Positions 29,691-41,903 of a stretch of 64,000 bases of DNA are shown here, piece by piece. Each line of letters begins with the position of its first letter. The stretch's first letter is position 1. The translations under genes and the position numbers were made by a program. This DNA is from Clusia tigrina (lineage: Eukaryota; Arthropoda; Insecta; Diptera; Clusiidae), in assembly GCA_920105625.2 (NCBI GenBank), contig OV050030.1:75369900-75433899 (forward strand), in the 5' to 3' direction. Under the pieces are notes generated by a model. The model saw only the letters and a list, made by a program, of their open reading frames with translations. It had not been told where the DNA came from and made no database searches.

Positions 29691-32600
29691 CTCGCCTCCG
29701 CGAATTTGATGGTTCCGGTGGTTTTGATGTGGCCCTCATCCGAGAGCCGCGGATATGCGGCAACAAAATCTGCGGTCTAAAGATGAGAGGTCTCAAGATG
29801 ATAGCCGCTCACAGCACAGGTAAGCCTGGTGCTTGTATATTAGCAAACATATACAAGCGGCAAGCATTGAGCTGCAACATAGCAGCTTCTAGGTAGCCTC
29901 TCCATATATAACACATGATAAGGACGCCCCACCGAAGGAGGTTCGGGCATTGGTTATGGAGGCAGCCGCAGCCAACAGAAACTTGGTTGTCTCAAGCGAT
30001 GTAAACGCTCACAATACATTGTTGGGAAACACCGACACTACTGCAAAAGGTGAGTCAATTTTTGACTTTATTATACAAAATAAGCTTTGTGTCCTGAATT
30101 TAGGCTCAGAGCCGACTTTTATAATACAGAATAGAAAGGAAGTGTTGGATATTACCCTGACCTTTGATAATTTCGCGAATAATGTAAAAAGATGGAGAGT
30201 TTCGAATGAAAATTCCTACTCAGACCATCGTTATATAGAAAAGAATTGAACTTCCTAGTATCTTTAGTTAAGACGTATTGAAATATACGGAGAACGGACT
30301 GGGGAAAGTATAGGAAGACTCTCAGGGCCTCGCTGCCAAGGAATCTCCCGCCTGACCCCACAGAGCATGTGGAATTAGACGGGCTGATTAATTAGTTAAC
30401 CATGGCCTTGAATAGTTCATTGACAGCCTGGTGCCCGATTGTAAAACTGAGAGGCAAGAATAAACCACCTTGGTGGTCAATGGACTTAGGCCTTCTCCGG
30501 AAGTCTAATAAGCGATTATTTAACAGGACTAAAACTTCGGGTCTGCCCTCGGAATAGGAAACCTACAAGGCTGAGCTAAAAATATACAAAAAAGGAACCA
30601 GAACTGCGTAACGAGAGTCCTGGCAAAATTATTGTAGGGATGTGGAAGAAACATCGGAAGCAGCTAGACTAAGAAGAATACTAGCGAAGACACCACACAA
30701 CCTGGCTACCGAAAAGGTGCGGGTGATGTGTGGAGCGAATCGAAAGAGGAATCTTTGGATCTACTCTTAGATACGCATTTTCCAGGCAGTAGCACGGTGG
30801 AGGGTAATAACTCGATATCTAGGAGCAGGCAGTCTGACATAAAAAATGCGATAGTTACAATCGAGAAAGTTCAGGGGGCCATTAACACTTTTGGTCCATA
30901 CAAATCTCCGGGTCCGGATGGAATTTACCCAGCAGAATTGCAACAATCACGGGACATAATTACCTACTGGGTTGTGGCTGCAATTAGAAGCAGTCTTAAC
31001 CTGGGATATTCCCCTAAGATGGAGGGAAACGAAGGTTTCCTTCATAGCCACAGTGGGCAGGTCCTTACATGTAAATCCTAAAGACTTCAGACCAATCAGT
31101 CTCACGTCTTTCCTCCTAAAAACATTGGATAGATTGATGGATGCACACTTACGGGAAGTTATACCAAATGGTAGAATCTCCTCGGCACAGCATGTGTACA
31201 CGAAAGGTAAATCGACAGAGACGGCGTTACACGTACTCATTGGTACAGTGGAAAAAGCCATCCAGCAGAAGGATTTTGCGCTGGCGGCACTCATTGACAT
31301 AGAAGGCGCTTTTAACAACATAAAGGCGAACGCTATTACGGGAGCTTTAGAAGCTCTGGGCGTTGATCCTAATGTGGTTGCGCTGATAGAGACTATACTC
31401 GTCAGCAGAAAGGTAACTGCCAGCTTAGGTACCTACACTTTCAGCACGGAGGTGTGCAAAGCCAGTCTTCAGGGAGGAGTTCTCTCCCCCCTGCTCTGAA
31501 ATTTGGTTCAAATTCCTTACTGCTAGCCCTAGAGAGGGGGGTTGCCATATCGTTGCCTATGCTGACGATTTTGCAATTGTGATTAGAGGGAAATATCCAA
31601 ACAATCTTATGGATATTTTGCTCTCTATCATAGCCACCGTTACTGGTTGGACGGAAAGAAGGCTACTAGGGATACACCCTTCTTTTTTAAGAAAAATAGA
31701 TCTCCTGCGGTCTTCTCACTAATACACAAAGGTGTGGAAATTCCGATGAAGGATACAGTAAAATATTTGAGACTAGTACTAGATAGGAAACTTACCTGGA
31801 AACCCAATATTGTAGAAAGAGTTAGAAAGGCCAATATTGCTTTGTACACATGTAAAGAAGCGGTCGCAATCAGGTGGGAGTTATCCCCACGAATAATGCA
31901 CTGGCTGTACATTTATGTGGTCAGACCTATATTGCTATGTGGAATACTGGTATGGTGGCCAGCCACTCAGAAGCAAAGGTATTTGAAGCTTCTGACCAAG
32001 GTCCAAAGAACGGCTTTTCTGTGCATTTCTGGTGCTTTAAGGACCACTCCAACTAAAGCATTATAAGTAATACTCAACCTGCCTACATTAGAGCTGGAAA
32101 CAAGTGGCCGCCATATTAGCACTAAGACTGAAATGTGCGGCATTATGGCATAATCGGCAGATTGCTCACTCGACTATCGCACATACCTGGAGTAGTTCCA
32201 CCCAACACATTGATCACTCTATACCTAATCTCAACTTCGATAGGCACTTCCAGACATATATTCTGTCTAGAAGAGAGTGGCAAACACTCAAGCCATCGAG
32301 AAAGGGGGGAACTGAGTTTCTAAATTGGTGGATTCAAACTTGACGATAGAGTCGGTTTTTTTGAGTTTTCTCAAAAGAACTGGGTCTGGAGCTTTGTTTC
32401 CGTCTCCCCGACCACTGCAGTGTTTATCAAGCAGAGGTCCCAGCCATAAATATACATGCCGTGACAAATAATATTATAAATATCTACTCGGATAGCCAGG
32501 CGGCCATCAAGTCAATGAACTCGGTGGCACTGAAATCAAAGGTTGCTCGGGATTGCTGGGCAGCCCTAAATGATATCAGTACCATTTTCAGGGTACGCCT

Positions 32601-33120
32601 TATATGGGATCCGGGACATAGGGATATTGAGGGGAACTGTAGGGCTGATGAGTTAGGCAGACGGGACACCAACCTTTCCTTATGAATGGACAGATGCGAG
32701 GTTGGAATACCAATTGCCACCTGTAAACTGATGCTGAATTATAGGGTCGTGCGTGAGGCCAATGGGTCTTGGGCACACGAGGGCACTTGCTTAACATCCA
32801 GGTTAAGGTGGCCGGAGCTTAATAGAAGGAAATCTAGAGACTTGCTTGCCCTGTCGAGATAGGGTATCTCTAAGGTCGAGGCCTGTGTAACTGGTCACAT
32901 GGCTGTTCGGCAGGCATGCTCTCAGGCTGGGAGTATTCTCTCATGAATACTGCAGAAGCTGTGGGGATGAGGGTGAGACTGTGGAACATCTCTCCTGTAG
33001 GTGACCCGCTAGGCTAGAAGCAGAGCGTGCTCTTAGATATCTTACAGAAGTTTCTGGCGCGAAGGTCAATCAAATCCTGTGCTATATTAGGGCTTCGAAA
33101 TGGTTCGACGAGTGAATCGG
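29655..33120 (+). pseudogene. LOA-like ORF2 (EN-RT-RNase H), degenerate
   Basis: Begins near MNLIQINLHHSKLASAN (about 29656). Endonuclease: SSDVNAHNTLLGNTDTTAKG (29995-30050) and SYSDHRYI (30220). RT: YKSPGPDGIYPAEL, FRPISLTSFLLKTLDRL, AALIDIEGAFNN, LQGGVLSPLL and a YADDFAIV box near 31558. RNase H: IYSDSQAAIKSMNSV and LIWDPGHRDIEGNCRADELG (32480-32670). The C-terminus carries CRSCGDEGETVEHLSC-type residues near 32950. There are about ten frameshifts and stops. It is the oldest-looking LOA-like copy here. Confidence 0.85.
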
Positions 33121-33227
33121 AGGTGCGTTGTTACGAGGTGGTATCACAATGGACCCATTGTGGTATGAGTGAGATGGTCCGTGGACCGGTTGCCACGATA
33201 ACCTAACCTAACCTAACGCCACTATTT

Positions 33228-33699
33228 ATTTTATCTTCAATATCCCTCCAGTCAAGCATTTCTTAAGGAATGTTCATACAAAATTAATACATTCTAAGTT
33301 CAAACCTACAATATTTCGCAAATAGATTTACAGTTTTATACTATTTTGACGGTTTATACTTACACAAAAACTTATATTGTACACACTTACATTCAACATT
33401 TTATGAGTGACTCTGATTTGCGAACAATTTTGGTGCATATCTCTAGTTGAACAAGGTACTACGGATTGAAAAAGGAACTAACATATATTTTCGAATCATT
33501 GCCCCTGGAAAAATTTTTTTTTTACCATCTATTTATTTACCGAATCTTTCTTTGTCAAGAAACTAACAGTAATTTTTCTAAGAATACAAGACTACATTAT
33601 CATTTCTAGGTAATATCCTCAGGTACATCGAATATTTAGTGTATTCACAGCACGCAATAAGACGTTACTAAAACAGGTCTCAGGTATACATCCTTTTGA
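33228..33699. other. Spacer
   Basis: AT-rich; no coding sequence supported. It may include the 3' UTR of the antisense Jockey copy that starts at about 33.7 kb. Confidence 0.4.
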
Positions 33700-35850
33700 G
33701 GAGTATTATAGAGCGAAGCTTTAGTAACCTCCTCGCCCAGCAGTTTGGGTGATTTTCTAATTTAAGAGCGTAGGTTTTGTAGGTGTTTACTATTTCATTT
33801 TTAATCATAGGTCACGATGGATGTTTCTGTTTTTCAAGTACCATGGAGCGCCGGTGATCATTCTCAAAATTTTCGATTGGAGGCGTTGGAGTTTCTCCCT
33901 GTTTGACAGACACGTGGTGTCAAACAATTGAATCCCATATGTCCATATAGGCTTAAGGATACTAGTATAAAAAAGTACCTTATATTCTAAGGTAATTGAA
34001 TGCTTGTGTAGTAGCCAGTTTGGAGCTTTAATTTGATCTGAGCACAGTTTGATTCAATGTGTTTAGTCCTGTTTAATCATCTGACTAAGTGTATTCCCAG
34101 GTACTTTATGTCAGAGCGTTGTGGAATGTTTTGACCATTGATGCGAATAGGGGCGCACATATCCTTCCTTAAGGCAAATGCTAGGTGTGCACATTTAGCC
34201 TCGTTGGTCTTTATTCTCCATTTGTTAACCCACTGTTTAATAGACAGTAAGTGGCTCTGTAGCCATTGCGAGGATTCAAGATGGGAGCTGTTTGTACTCA
34301 GTGTGCCGGTATCATCGGCAAATGTGAATATAGCCGTGTGATCGGAGGTTGGCATGTCAGCTGCAAAAAGCAAATACAGCAGTGGTCCAAGCACACTGCC
34401 TTGAGGTACTCCTGCTTTGATATCAAAGTAGTCGGTAGTAGAGTCACAATGGCTTACCATGAATTTTCTGCCCCTAATGTAGGTTTCAAATAGTTTGTGG
34501 AATTTCTTTGGAAGAATTTCTTTAACTTTGGAGCCTAAGAGCCCTTTATGCCACACCTTATCAAAGGCTTTCGTAATGTCAAGAAATGCAGCAGAGTAGT
34601 ATTTCTTTTGTTCGAAAGCTATTATTACTATGCAATGCTAACTATTACTATGCAATGAACTTGCTCTATCGTTCCATGCTTTTCATGGAAGCCGAACTGG
34701 TATTATTATTATTTTCAAAATCTTCCAGCATTGAGTATAGTCCCTAGTGCGTAAAATATCGTTGAATACTGTGACTAAGTGAAATTTAGCTATATTAGGT
34801 AATTCTTTTATCATGTTTGCTGTTATCTAATTCATTCCTGGTGCAGTTTTTAAGATTTTAGTCTTTAATGATGTTATTTACCTCCTTCCTTGAGGTTTTC
34901 AGGCGCCCACTGTTTCCACTCCTCGGTATTTCTCGAGATTCAAACGATATAATGGGGGATTTGGACAGAAGATTACTCAGGTAATATGCGATGACAGTGC
35001 ATTTTTCATTATCGCTTCTCGCTCCAGATCAGCCATTATCTTTACGAAGTTTTGACTTATGTTGTGTTGGACCTTTGAACTTCCTAGTAGCAGGCCACAA
35101 TGAATGCTCTTGTCGCCATGAGAACTCAAGCTTCCAAAATAGTCTGTAACTTATTTTTTTGTGTTTCTGCTTCAATATGTTTTTTAGTTTACGGGTGCAA
35201 CGCGAGAGTTCACTCTTCAATTTTGTTGACAGATAATTTTGCCAGTTTTTCCACGTCACAAGGACGGTACAATAGACAACCTTTTTGTGTAACGGGTATG
35301 GCAGATAAATATGCGGCTTCATTTAAAACATTTACCACGTTATACAAAGTATTTTCGATGTCTAGATCATCTTTTAGGGAGGCTTTATAGTTAATATGAG
35401 TACTTATAAATTTTTTGTATTTAAGCCAGTCACTCATCTATTTGTCAGATGAATAGAGTTAGAATTTGAAAACACTGATGAGGTTTTCAGATGAATGAAG
35501 GTTGGCGAGTGCTCTGATGAAAGATCAAACGAAGTCTCAACGGTAATGTTTTCCTTTCTCATGTTTCTAAACACACCGAAGTCTATGAGGTCTGAGGTAG
35601 ACTTCGCTGACGTCTTCAAGGACTACATGCTTAATTCGACTGCATATAAGTATTCCAATTCCCCCACGCGCTCTATCGTTTGGATGTTTTGAATCGTAAA
35701 ATGTATATCCTGTAATTTTAAAGTTGTTTTTTTTTTTGTTAAGTGGGTTTCAGATATTAACATTATATCTATTGGTTGAGCTGTCAGAAAGTCAGCCAGT
35801 TCCAATTTGTTTGCGTTCCAAAAGCATAATTTCAACGATAAATTCATACC
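33700..35850 (-). pseudogene. Jockey copy C ORF2 (endonuclease and RT)
   Basis: Endonuclease pieces lie at 35850-35029 (LSLKLCFWNANKLELADFL, IDIMLISETHLTKKK, LSSEHSPTFIHLK), out of order of frame. The RT part at 34556-34077 reads MWHKGLLGSKVKEILPKKF, then IKAGVPQGSVLGPLLYLLFA. It has the catalytic FADDTGTL box (F-A-D-D, as in the other copies) and RSDIKYLGIHL. The C-terminal segment to about 33700 includes ILKPIWTYGIQL and QSKILRMITGAPWYLKNRN. The first part of RT (34560-35030) is badly degraded. Confidence 0.85.
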
Positions 35851-36254
35851 TTGGAAAGAATTTTTTGCAGAAGCGACTCTTGCGTTTTCATCATTTGTTG
35901 CATCATAGTCATCATACCCTGCATAGATGTCATAAATGTGTTAAGAGTTTGCATTAGGTTGTTTGGTCAGTATTCAATATGCCACTTGGTGTATCACTTT
36001 GTTGTATAGCACGTTTGGTAACATCAGAGTAACTCTCATGTTGGTGGTTCTCGTGTAAGGGACCGGAAGTAGTTTGTCTTTGTCCTCTGTCATATTGATG
36101 AGTAGCTAGACGTCGATTTGAGGATGAACGATTTATCCACTCGCTTGCGTACATTGACCAGCCTCTATAATTTGCCGCAGGATTACCTCCGCAATTACTG
36201 GATTTTTTCACTATGTGATCTCCCTTTTTTTATCACAATCTTTAGATGCATGTA

Positions 36255-37045
36255 ACGGGTCCGCCAAATAACTTTTTTTTTTTTGAAAATTCTTTAAAAA
36301 AAAACGACTGGATATTTTCTCAAATTTCTTTTTTATTTGAATGTACAATCCTTCCGGTTAATAATGGAAAATAATTCATTCAAATGGCTGCCTCGGCTGG
36401 CCATGTAGTAGCCTACACGATCGGTCCAATTTTTAAGCACATTATCGATTGTGTGCAGCTGTATTTCACCAATGGCTTCACGAATATTGTCCTTTAAAGC
36501 GTCAATTGTCTCTGGGTTGTCGGCGTAACACTTATCTTTGAGGGCACCCCATCCAACGGTGTCAAATCGCAGCTCCGAGGTGGCCAAACGACATCAGCTC
36601 TGCGGCTGATAATGCGATCTTCAAAAACAGGGCACAAAACATCGAGTGTGGCTTCGGCTGTGTGGCACGTAGCGCCGTCCTGTTGAAACCAAATATTGCC
36701 AATATCCTCCTCTTCAGTTTTTGTGAACAAAAATTCATTCAACATGGCCCGATAACGATCGCTATTGACTGTAACGGCCACTCCTTGCTCATTTTCGAAG
36801 AAAAATGGCCCAATTATGCCTCTGGACCAAAATCCGCACCAAACAGTGACTCGTTTTGGGTGCATCGGCTTTTCAATGTATGCGTGCTGGTTTTCTGTGC
36901 CCCAAATGCGACAATTTTGCTTGTTTATATATCCGCCAAGATCAAAATGAGCTTATTATCTGTCAAATCAGACATGAGCAGAGTGTTACCATTCACGAAA
37001 TAAGCACTAGTTGACAAAAAAAAAAATGTTAGATGGCGGACCCGT
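36255..37045 (-). mobile_element. DD41D (rosa-type) mariner, deleted
   Basis: 791 bp between TA dinucleotides (36253-36254, 37046-37047). The inverted ends are ACGGGTCCGCC at the left and its complement ggcggacccgt at the right. It is inserted in the Jockey gag. It contains the C-terminal two thirds of a transposase on the minus strand. Confidence 0.88.
36333..36960 (-). pseudogene. DD41D mariner transposase fragment
   Basis: The first catalytic Asp region reads HFDLGGYINKQNCRIWG in one frame near 36940. The main frame (36865-36494) has MHPKRVTVWCGFWSRGIIGP, the second Asp in WFQQDGATCHTAEATLD, and WPPRSCDLTPLD with the third. Counting gives 41 residues between the second and third Asp, the rosa/DD41D spacing. 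A frameshift near 36550 leads to the C-terminal frame (WGALKDKCYADNPETIDALK, 36587-36333). The DNA-binding N-terminus is gone. The catalytic residues survive, but the protein is broken. Confidence 0.82.
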
Positions 37046-38140
37046 TATATCTCCATATATAACACATATCGCACGTAGAGTACAGTATGGTTTAGTGTGT
37101 CCATATTCCTGGTAGTTATGGCACTGTACCGGACCAGTTTTCTTTCTAGGCTCTTCTACAGTAATTTTGCGGTGCATCAGATACTTTAATGCGGAGATGG
37201 GGTGAGATTCACCTTTTTTACATTTTATTTTTTCTGGTTCAAGTTCTACCTTAAATAAGGGCTGCGACACTTTGTTACGATTGCGTATGTTGGAAACGGA
37301 TTTAACCCATATCCCTCATCATTTAGAGAAGCTGTAATTTGGCTATTGCCAACAGAATGCTCTATGACATTGATGACAACTGTTAACCCTTTGTCAGACA
37401 TCATTTGATACGTGTAGTGGTTTCTTTTACTAGAATCGAAATCTTTTATCAATTTACGAAAATTGCCTTCTTCAGAAATTTGAATCTTGGTCTCATGTAT
37501 GGTCCCTTTTAACAGAGGAATAACATGAAATTGTCCACTACCTACAAGGACTTCTAGGCGCCTGACTAAAGTGGTTGAATTTTGTTCTCTCAAATATATT
37601 GGAGGAGGTTTCGCAGTCTTTACCGGTTTGACTGTTATATTTTTGCTCCTGTCATATGTGAAATAGTTGCTCAGTGAATGTGAACGGGTGCGGACAATAC
37701 CTAAGGGTATAGCCGATAAAGAGGAGCTCCTTATCGGCTCTCCTAATGACTCTGCAGTATTATTCGTTGTACTGTTGAGTTGTACTAGGTCGTTACCATT
37801 AATTGTTTCTGATTTATTTTTAGATTCCAAGTTTTCGTCGACGATCTGGTGTTTAGTGTTTTTTTATTTGCTGTGTGTTTTTCATTTGATTCCCATGAGT
37901 GTAGGGGATTTGTATGTCCACCACATCATAGCCCCGGTAATGTGGCAAGGTCATAGCTCCACTCCGAGACGACCAGGTATCGGAGAGGTTCCGGTCAAAT
38001 ACAGCTTTCGTATCCCTCCGCTGCAAAGAGATTCTACAATTCTTTCCGCGGATCAAGGGAGTCTTTTCAGTTTGCACCACTTCATTTCAGCCGCCCTCAA
38101 CATGGGAAACAGACTCTGCACAAGACGCCGCCAAAGATAA

Positions 38141-38512
38141 AGATACGAACTAGGATTTCCGCCTACTCACATCAGCTAACATTTATCGGTTGATAAAATG
38201 GCATTGCCCAAGTGACACCACGTGGTAGTTGTGAGATGCTTGAGGTGCACCTGCAAGGATCATGCAGAGTTCTCCCATGTGGGATGTAAATCAGACACTT
38301 TACACTTAGAATATCAGAGAGAAAGCAGGAGAGTTCGGATGTGTTTTTCGGTTGCTCCTCAATTATATTGTGATTTAAAGTGAAATAATTTAATGTTTCG
38401 AGTTTTAAACCTAGCGAAATAGACGCATAATAAAAGTCAGTGAGTGAAATGGGCAAAAGGAGTTTGTGCGAAGTATCAAATATCAAATTTAAACTTAAAA
38501 TTTGAATTTGTG
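38141..38512. other. Spacer between head-to-head Jockey copies
   Basis: No supported gene. The flank of copy B's possible target duplication begins at 38513. Confidence 0.45.
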
Positions 38513-38691
38513 TTAGCTTCTAATAAAGAAGCGGAACTATAGCGGTCAGTGGATGAACGTATTACGCTCTTCCACTCACCCAGCGCGCTCTCCTGTTCAG
38601 CGCATGCGCTCTCAAAGTGTGTCTGCACTTGCACCAACACCTGATTTGCCTCAGTCGCTTTCCCAGCAGCGTCCGGTAATCGCGCAACTGA

Positions 38692-40195
38692 GTGAGTTCT
38701 CTCCCCAATGCAAGGTCGGATGTTCTCGGCATGACTGTCGATAGCGGTTTGACGACGAATGTGGTTCCCTCACCAGCTTTGCCTGCAAAACAGAGACAAG
38801 CGAGCGGAGGTAGCATGTCACACAACGGCGAGCGGCCGGGCAGCGGCCCTCATGCGACTGCAACTCCACAGCGTTCAATTGCGACTACACTTAACAATGC
38901 AAGTGCAAGTACACACAGTTCTTACTCAAACCAGAACCAATGTCCAAAAGTGTCTCTGGCACTCTCTGCGCATGCGCCCTCTTGGAGCGCTCAATGTTCA
39001 ACACCCAGCCCAACGGCGTCCATAACTAAAGAGTGCAAACAGCTTCCATCCACGTCTCTCTCTCACTCGTCCGATCGTGCTAGAACAAATTCGCCAACAG
39101 TGGCTGAGCGCACTGAAAATGCACTCACACCAACCATCAATGCAAACCACTCACCCAAAAATTTTTCAAACAACCCAGTAGGGAAAAGTGGAACAACCCA
39201 AACTGGTTTAGATAGGTATATCCTTATAAACAAGCGCAAGCGAAGCCCAAAATCGAGTGCAATCAAAACTAACATCGCAAAAATCAGCAAAACTAGCGAG
39301 AGCCTAATCTCTAGTAATAATCCCTTCGCACCTCTTGTTAAAGGAAATATCCAGGAAACAAAAATCCAAATACATAGTGAGAGCAATTACAGAGTGGTTA
39401 TAAAAAACTTCGACACTGATAAAAAAAGATACTACACCTATCAGCTTAAAAGTACCATTGTCATAAAGGGACTTGAATCAGATATTCCCCCTGCTGAAGC
39501 CAAAGAAGCACTACATGAAGCAGGGTTTGCTGCCCGCTCTATTATAAATATAATAAATCGCAACAGAATCCCTCAGCCATTGTTTCGCGTAGAATTGGAG
39601 CCTGAAACCCAAAAGCTTAAAAAAGGAGAAGTGCATGGTATTTATAATCTCCGCTATCTTATGCATCGCAGAATTACTGTGGAGGAGTCTCTCAAACGAA
39701 ACGGCCCAGTTCAATTGCCAAGAATTTGGGCATACAAGGTCCTACTGCACTCTTCGTAGTGTATGTGTTGCCTGTGGTGATTTACACCCCACATCAGAAA
39801 GTAAGAAGACTAAAACTGATAGAGCTGCTAGAAAGTGCAGTAATTGTGGTGGTAACCATACTGCCAACTACAGAGGTTGCCCTTTATACCAGGAAATTAA
39901 GAACAATGACCCTCAGTTAAAGAATAAGCGCACTCAACCTAGTCCAAATATACCGCCCATTGCACAACGACAGAAGTCAATTCCATACCCCGATACAGGG
40001 ACGACGTATGCAGGGGTACTTAAGTTAGGGAAGGATCAGCAGTCCGGGACTGGTTCAAATCTGAATAATTTTGAAGGAATGATAGCAACGCTAACACAAT
40101 GTATGACGCAGTTCATGACCTCCATACAAACGATGATTCAAGAAATGATGATGAACCAAAACCAGCTCATGCAGCTTCTGCTATCTCCGAAATGA
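38692..40195 (+). pseudogene. Jockey copy B ORF1 (gag)
   Basis: The frame from 38692 (the ATG at 38731 is likelier) has a long Ser/Pro/Thr-rich N-terminus. TTQTGLDRYILINKRKRSPK, IQETKIQIHSESNYRVVIKN and QPLFRVELEPETQKLKKG follow. A frameshift near 39715 switches to the frame with the zinc knuckles: CQEFGHTRSYC, CVACGDLHP and CSNCGGNHTANYRGC. The C-terminal tail is Met/Gln-rich (TLTQCMTQFMTSIQTMIQEM). It ends at a TGA whose first bases overlap the ORF2 start (40192-40195, atga). The same tail and overlap occur in copy D. Confidence 0.88.
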
Positions 40196-41903
40196 ACATA
40201 CTTAAGATCTGTCAATGGAATGCAAACGGTGTAAGCCAGCACAAGTTAGAAATCAAAAAATTTTTACTCTCTAATGAAATCGACATACTTCTTATATCCG
40301 AAACCCATCTAACCGAAAAACACAATTTTTACATACCAGGATATAAATTCTATGATACAAAGCATCTCGCTGGCAAAGCTCATGGCGGTACTGGAATCCT
40401 AATCAAACAAAGAATAAAACACTTCGTTATGGAAGAATACAACAAGGAGTACCTGCAAGCAACATCAATTTGTCTGGACGGATGGGAGGATAACTTAACA
40501 ATATCCGCTGTGTACTGCCCACCTAGATTTAAAATAACAAGTAACCAGTTCTCAGATTTCTTCTCCACAATTGGAACAAGTTTTCTAGGTGTTGTTTTCT
40601 AGGTACAATGCCAAGCACACTCACTGGGGCTCACGGCTAACAACACCAAAAGGAAAACAATTATATAACTTCATGCTTTCTGACACCAAGATTGATATTA
40701 TCTCTTCAGGACAACCATCGTACTGGCCGACAGACCTACGCAAGATCCCTGACCTTATTGATTTTGGAGTTGCTAGAAACCTAAAACGAGAGCAACTCAA
40801 AGTAGAACACCCTAACGACGTCTCTTCAGATCACTCTCCGATTATAATACATCTGAACAAAAAGTTAGGCTTCCTACGATTTCACATCCATTAAAACTAA
40901 CTGGCTGAAATACAGAAAATACATCAGTAGTCATCTCAGCCCAAACCCACGTCTCAAAACTAATGAGGACATTGAAACATTTCTGGAACAATTTACCTCG
41001 ACCCTAAGATTAGCTGTGCGCCACTCTGCGTACAAGCGTGACAACAACTGCAACAGCATCCGGCGCCCACAAACCTCAACCCAAATCGATTTTCTCCTTA
41101 CTGAAAAAAGGAGGCCGCGTCGTGAACGGCAAAAATCCAGGTCCCCTTTCCTAAAACGGAAGTTATCTATTGCCAGTGAAAATTTGAAAAAAGCCTTGCA
41201 TCTAGAATCGGATCGTTGCCTGGACCAATATATCCAAAATCTTTCTCCGACTGACGTCACTAATTACTCTCTGTGGAAAGCTGTCAGAGAAATGAAAGCA
41301 CCTACACGCGGAATTCCACCGATTAGTACAAAAAACGGAAACTGGGCAAGAAGCGATGAAGAAAACCCTGCTGTTTTCGCCGAACACTTAAGAAATGTTT
41401 TTATCCCCAACCCACCTCGCAATACCAATAACCTAATATTAACCCCCACGCCAGATACAACATGCTCGTCTATTAAATTAAAAAAAAAGAAGTAAGTAAT
41501 GCGATTTTCACGATATTTGACCTTCGTGAAGATCAGTCACCTTGTCGGGGTACGAAGGCTTAAGTGATTGCAATGACGCAATGGGTTAGGATGGCGGAGT
41601 TTCGGCTCTAATGGGATTACCCTAGCCGGACTGACTACTGCGGAGTAATCCAACTAAGAACTGTCTCCCTCCTAATCCAGGGTGTTCATTGGATGTTGTT
41701 TTGCAGCCAGGAGGTTAATTAGGCTATATCCTAACGGAGCTCCCCTTCCTGACACCAGGCCGCCTCAGGTAGTAACGGTGGCCTTGCTGTGGTACGGGTG
41801 ACGAACCCATTCCCCTTTCAAATTTTTGGCTGCCTTAGCTTGATTAATCGAGCGGGTGGCCGTAAAAACCAGATGAATAATTCTAAAATAAAAAAAAACT
41901 GAC

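Larger units (their letters stand above)
28960..33220 (+). mobile_element. LOA/R1-like non-LTR element, degenerate, (CCTAA)n tail
   Basis: The 5' UTR (28960-29400) shares blocks with the copy at 47.9-49.1 kb (gtgcgtggcgaagagtcacatcctgctcgagg in part, acaacggatctagactg). Then comes the end of ORF1, ORF2 with endonuclease, RT and RNase H, and a short 3' end with three cctaa units (33199-33216). ACTATTT occurs at 28953-28959 and again at 33221-33227 and could be a 7-bp target duplication. Most of ORF1 is deleted and ORF2 carries many breaks. Confidence 0.82.
35954..37830 (-). pseudogene. Jockey copy C ORF1 (gag), interrupted by a mariner
   Basis: The start at 37830 (MESKNKSETINGND) leads to PPPIYLREQNSTTLVRRL, FHVIPLLKGTIHETKIQI and the domain before the zinc knuckles (QPLFKVELEPEKIKCKKG, LMHRKITVEEPRKKTGPVQC) after a frameshift near 37270. 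The first knuckle is altered: CHNYQEYGHTKPYC has Tyr where the family has Cys. The mariner enters after CVIYGDI. On the far side SSNCGGNPAANYRG is the last knuckle, and the frame reaches 35954. Gag would bind element RNA; this copy is dead. Confidence 0.85.
33700..38140 (-). mobile_element. Jockey-like non-LTR element, copy C, with nested mariner
   Basis: Antisense element of the same family as copies B and D: gag (ORF1) from 37830, then ORF2 with endonuclease and RT, ending near 33.7 kb. A DD41D mariner sits inside ORF1. 37831-38140 may be 5' UTR. Many frameshifts make it the oldest of the three. Confidence 0.85.

Noticed and set aside
33199..33216. Telomere repeat array (TTAGG)n
   Set aside because: Only three units, directly at the 3' end of a non-LTR element. 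Element tail is the simpler explanation.
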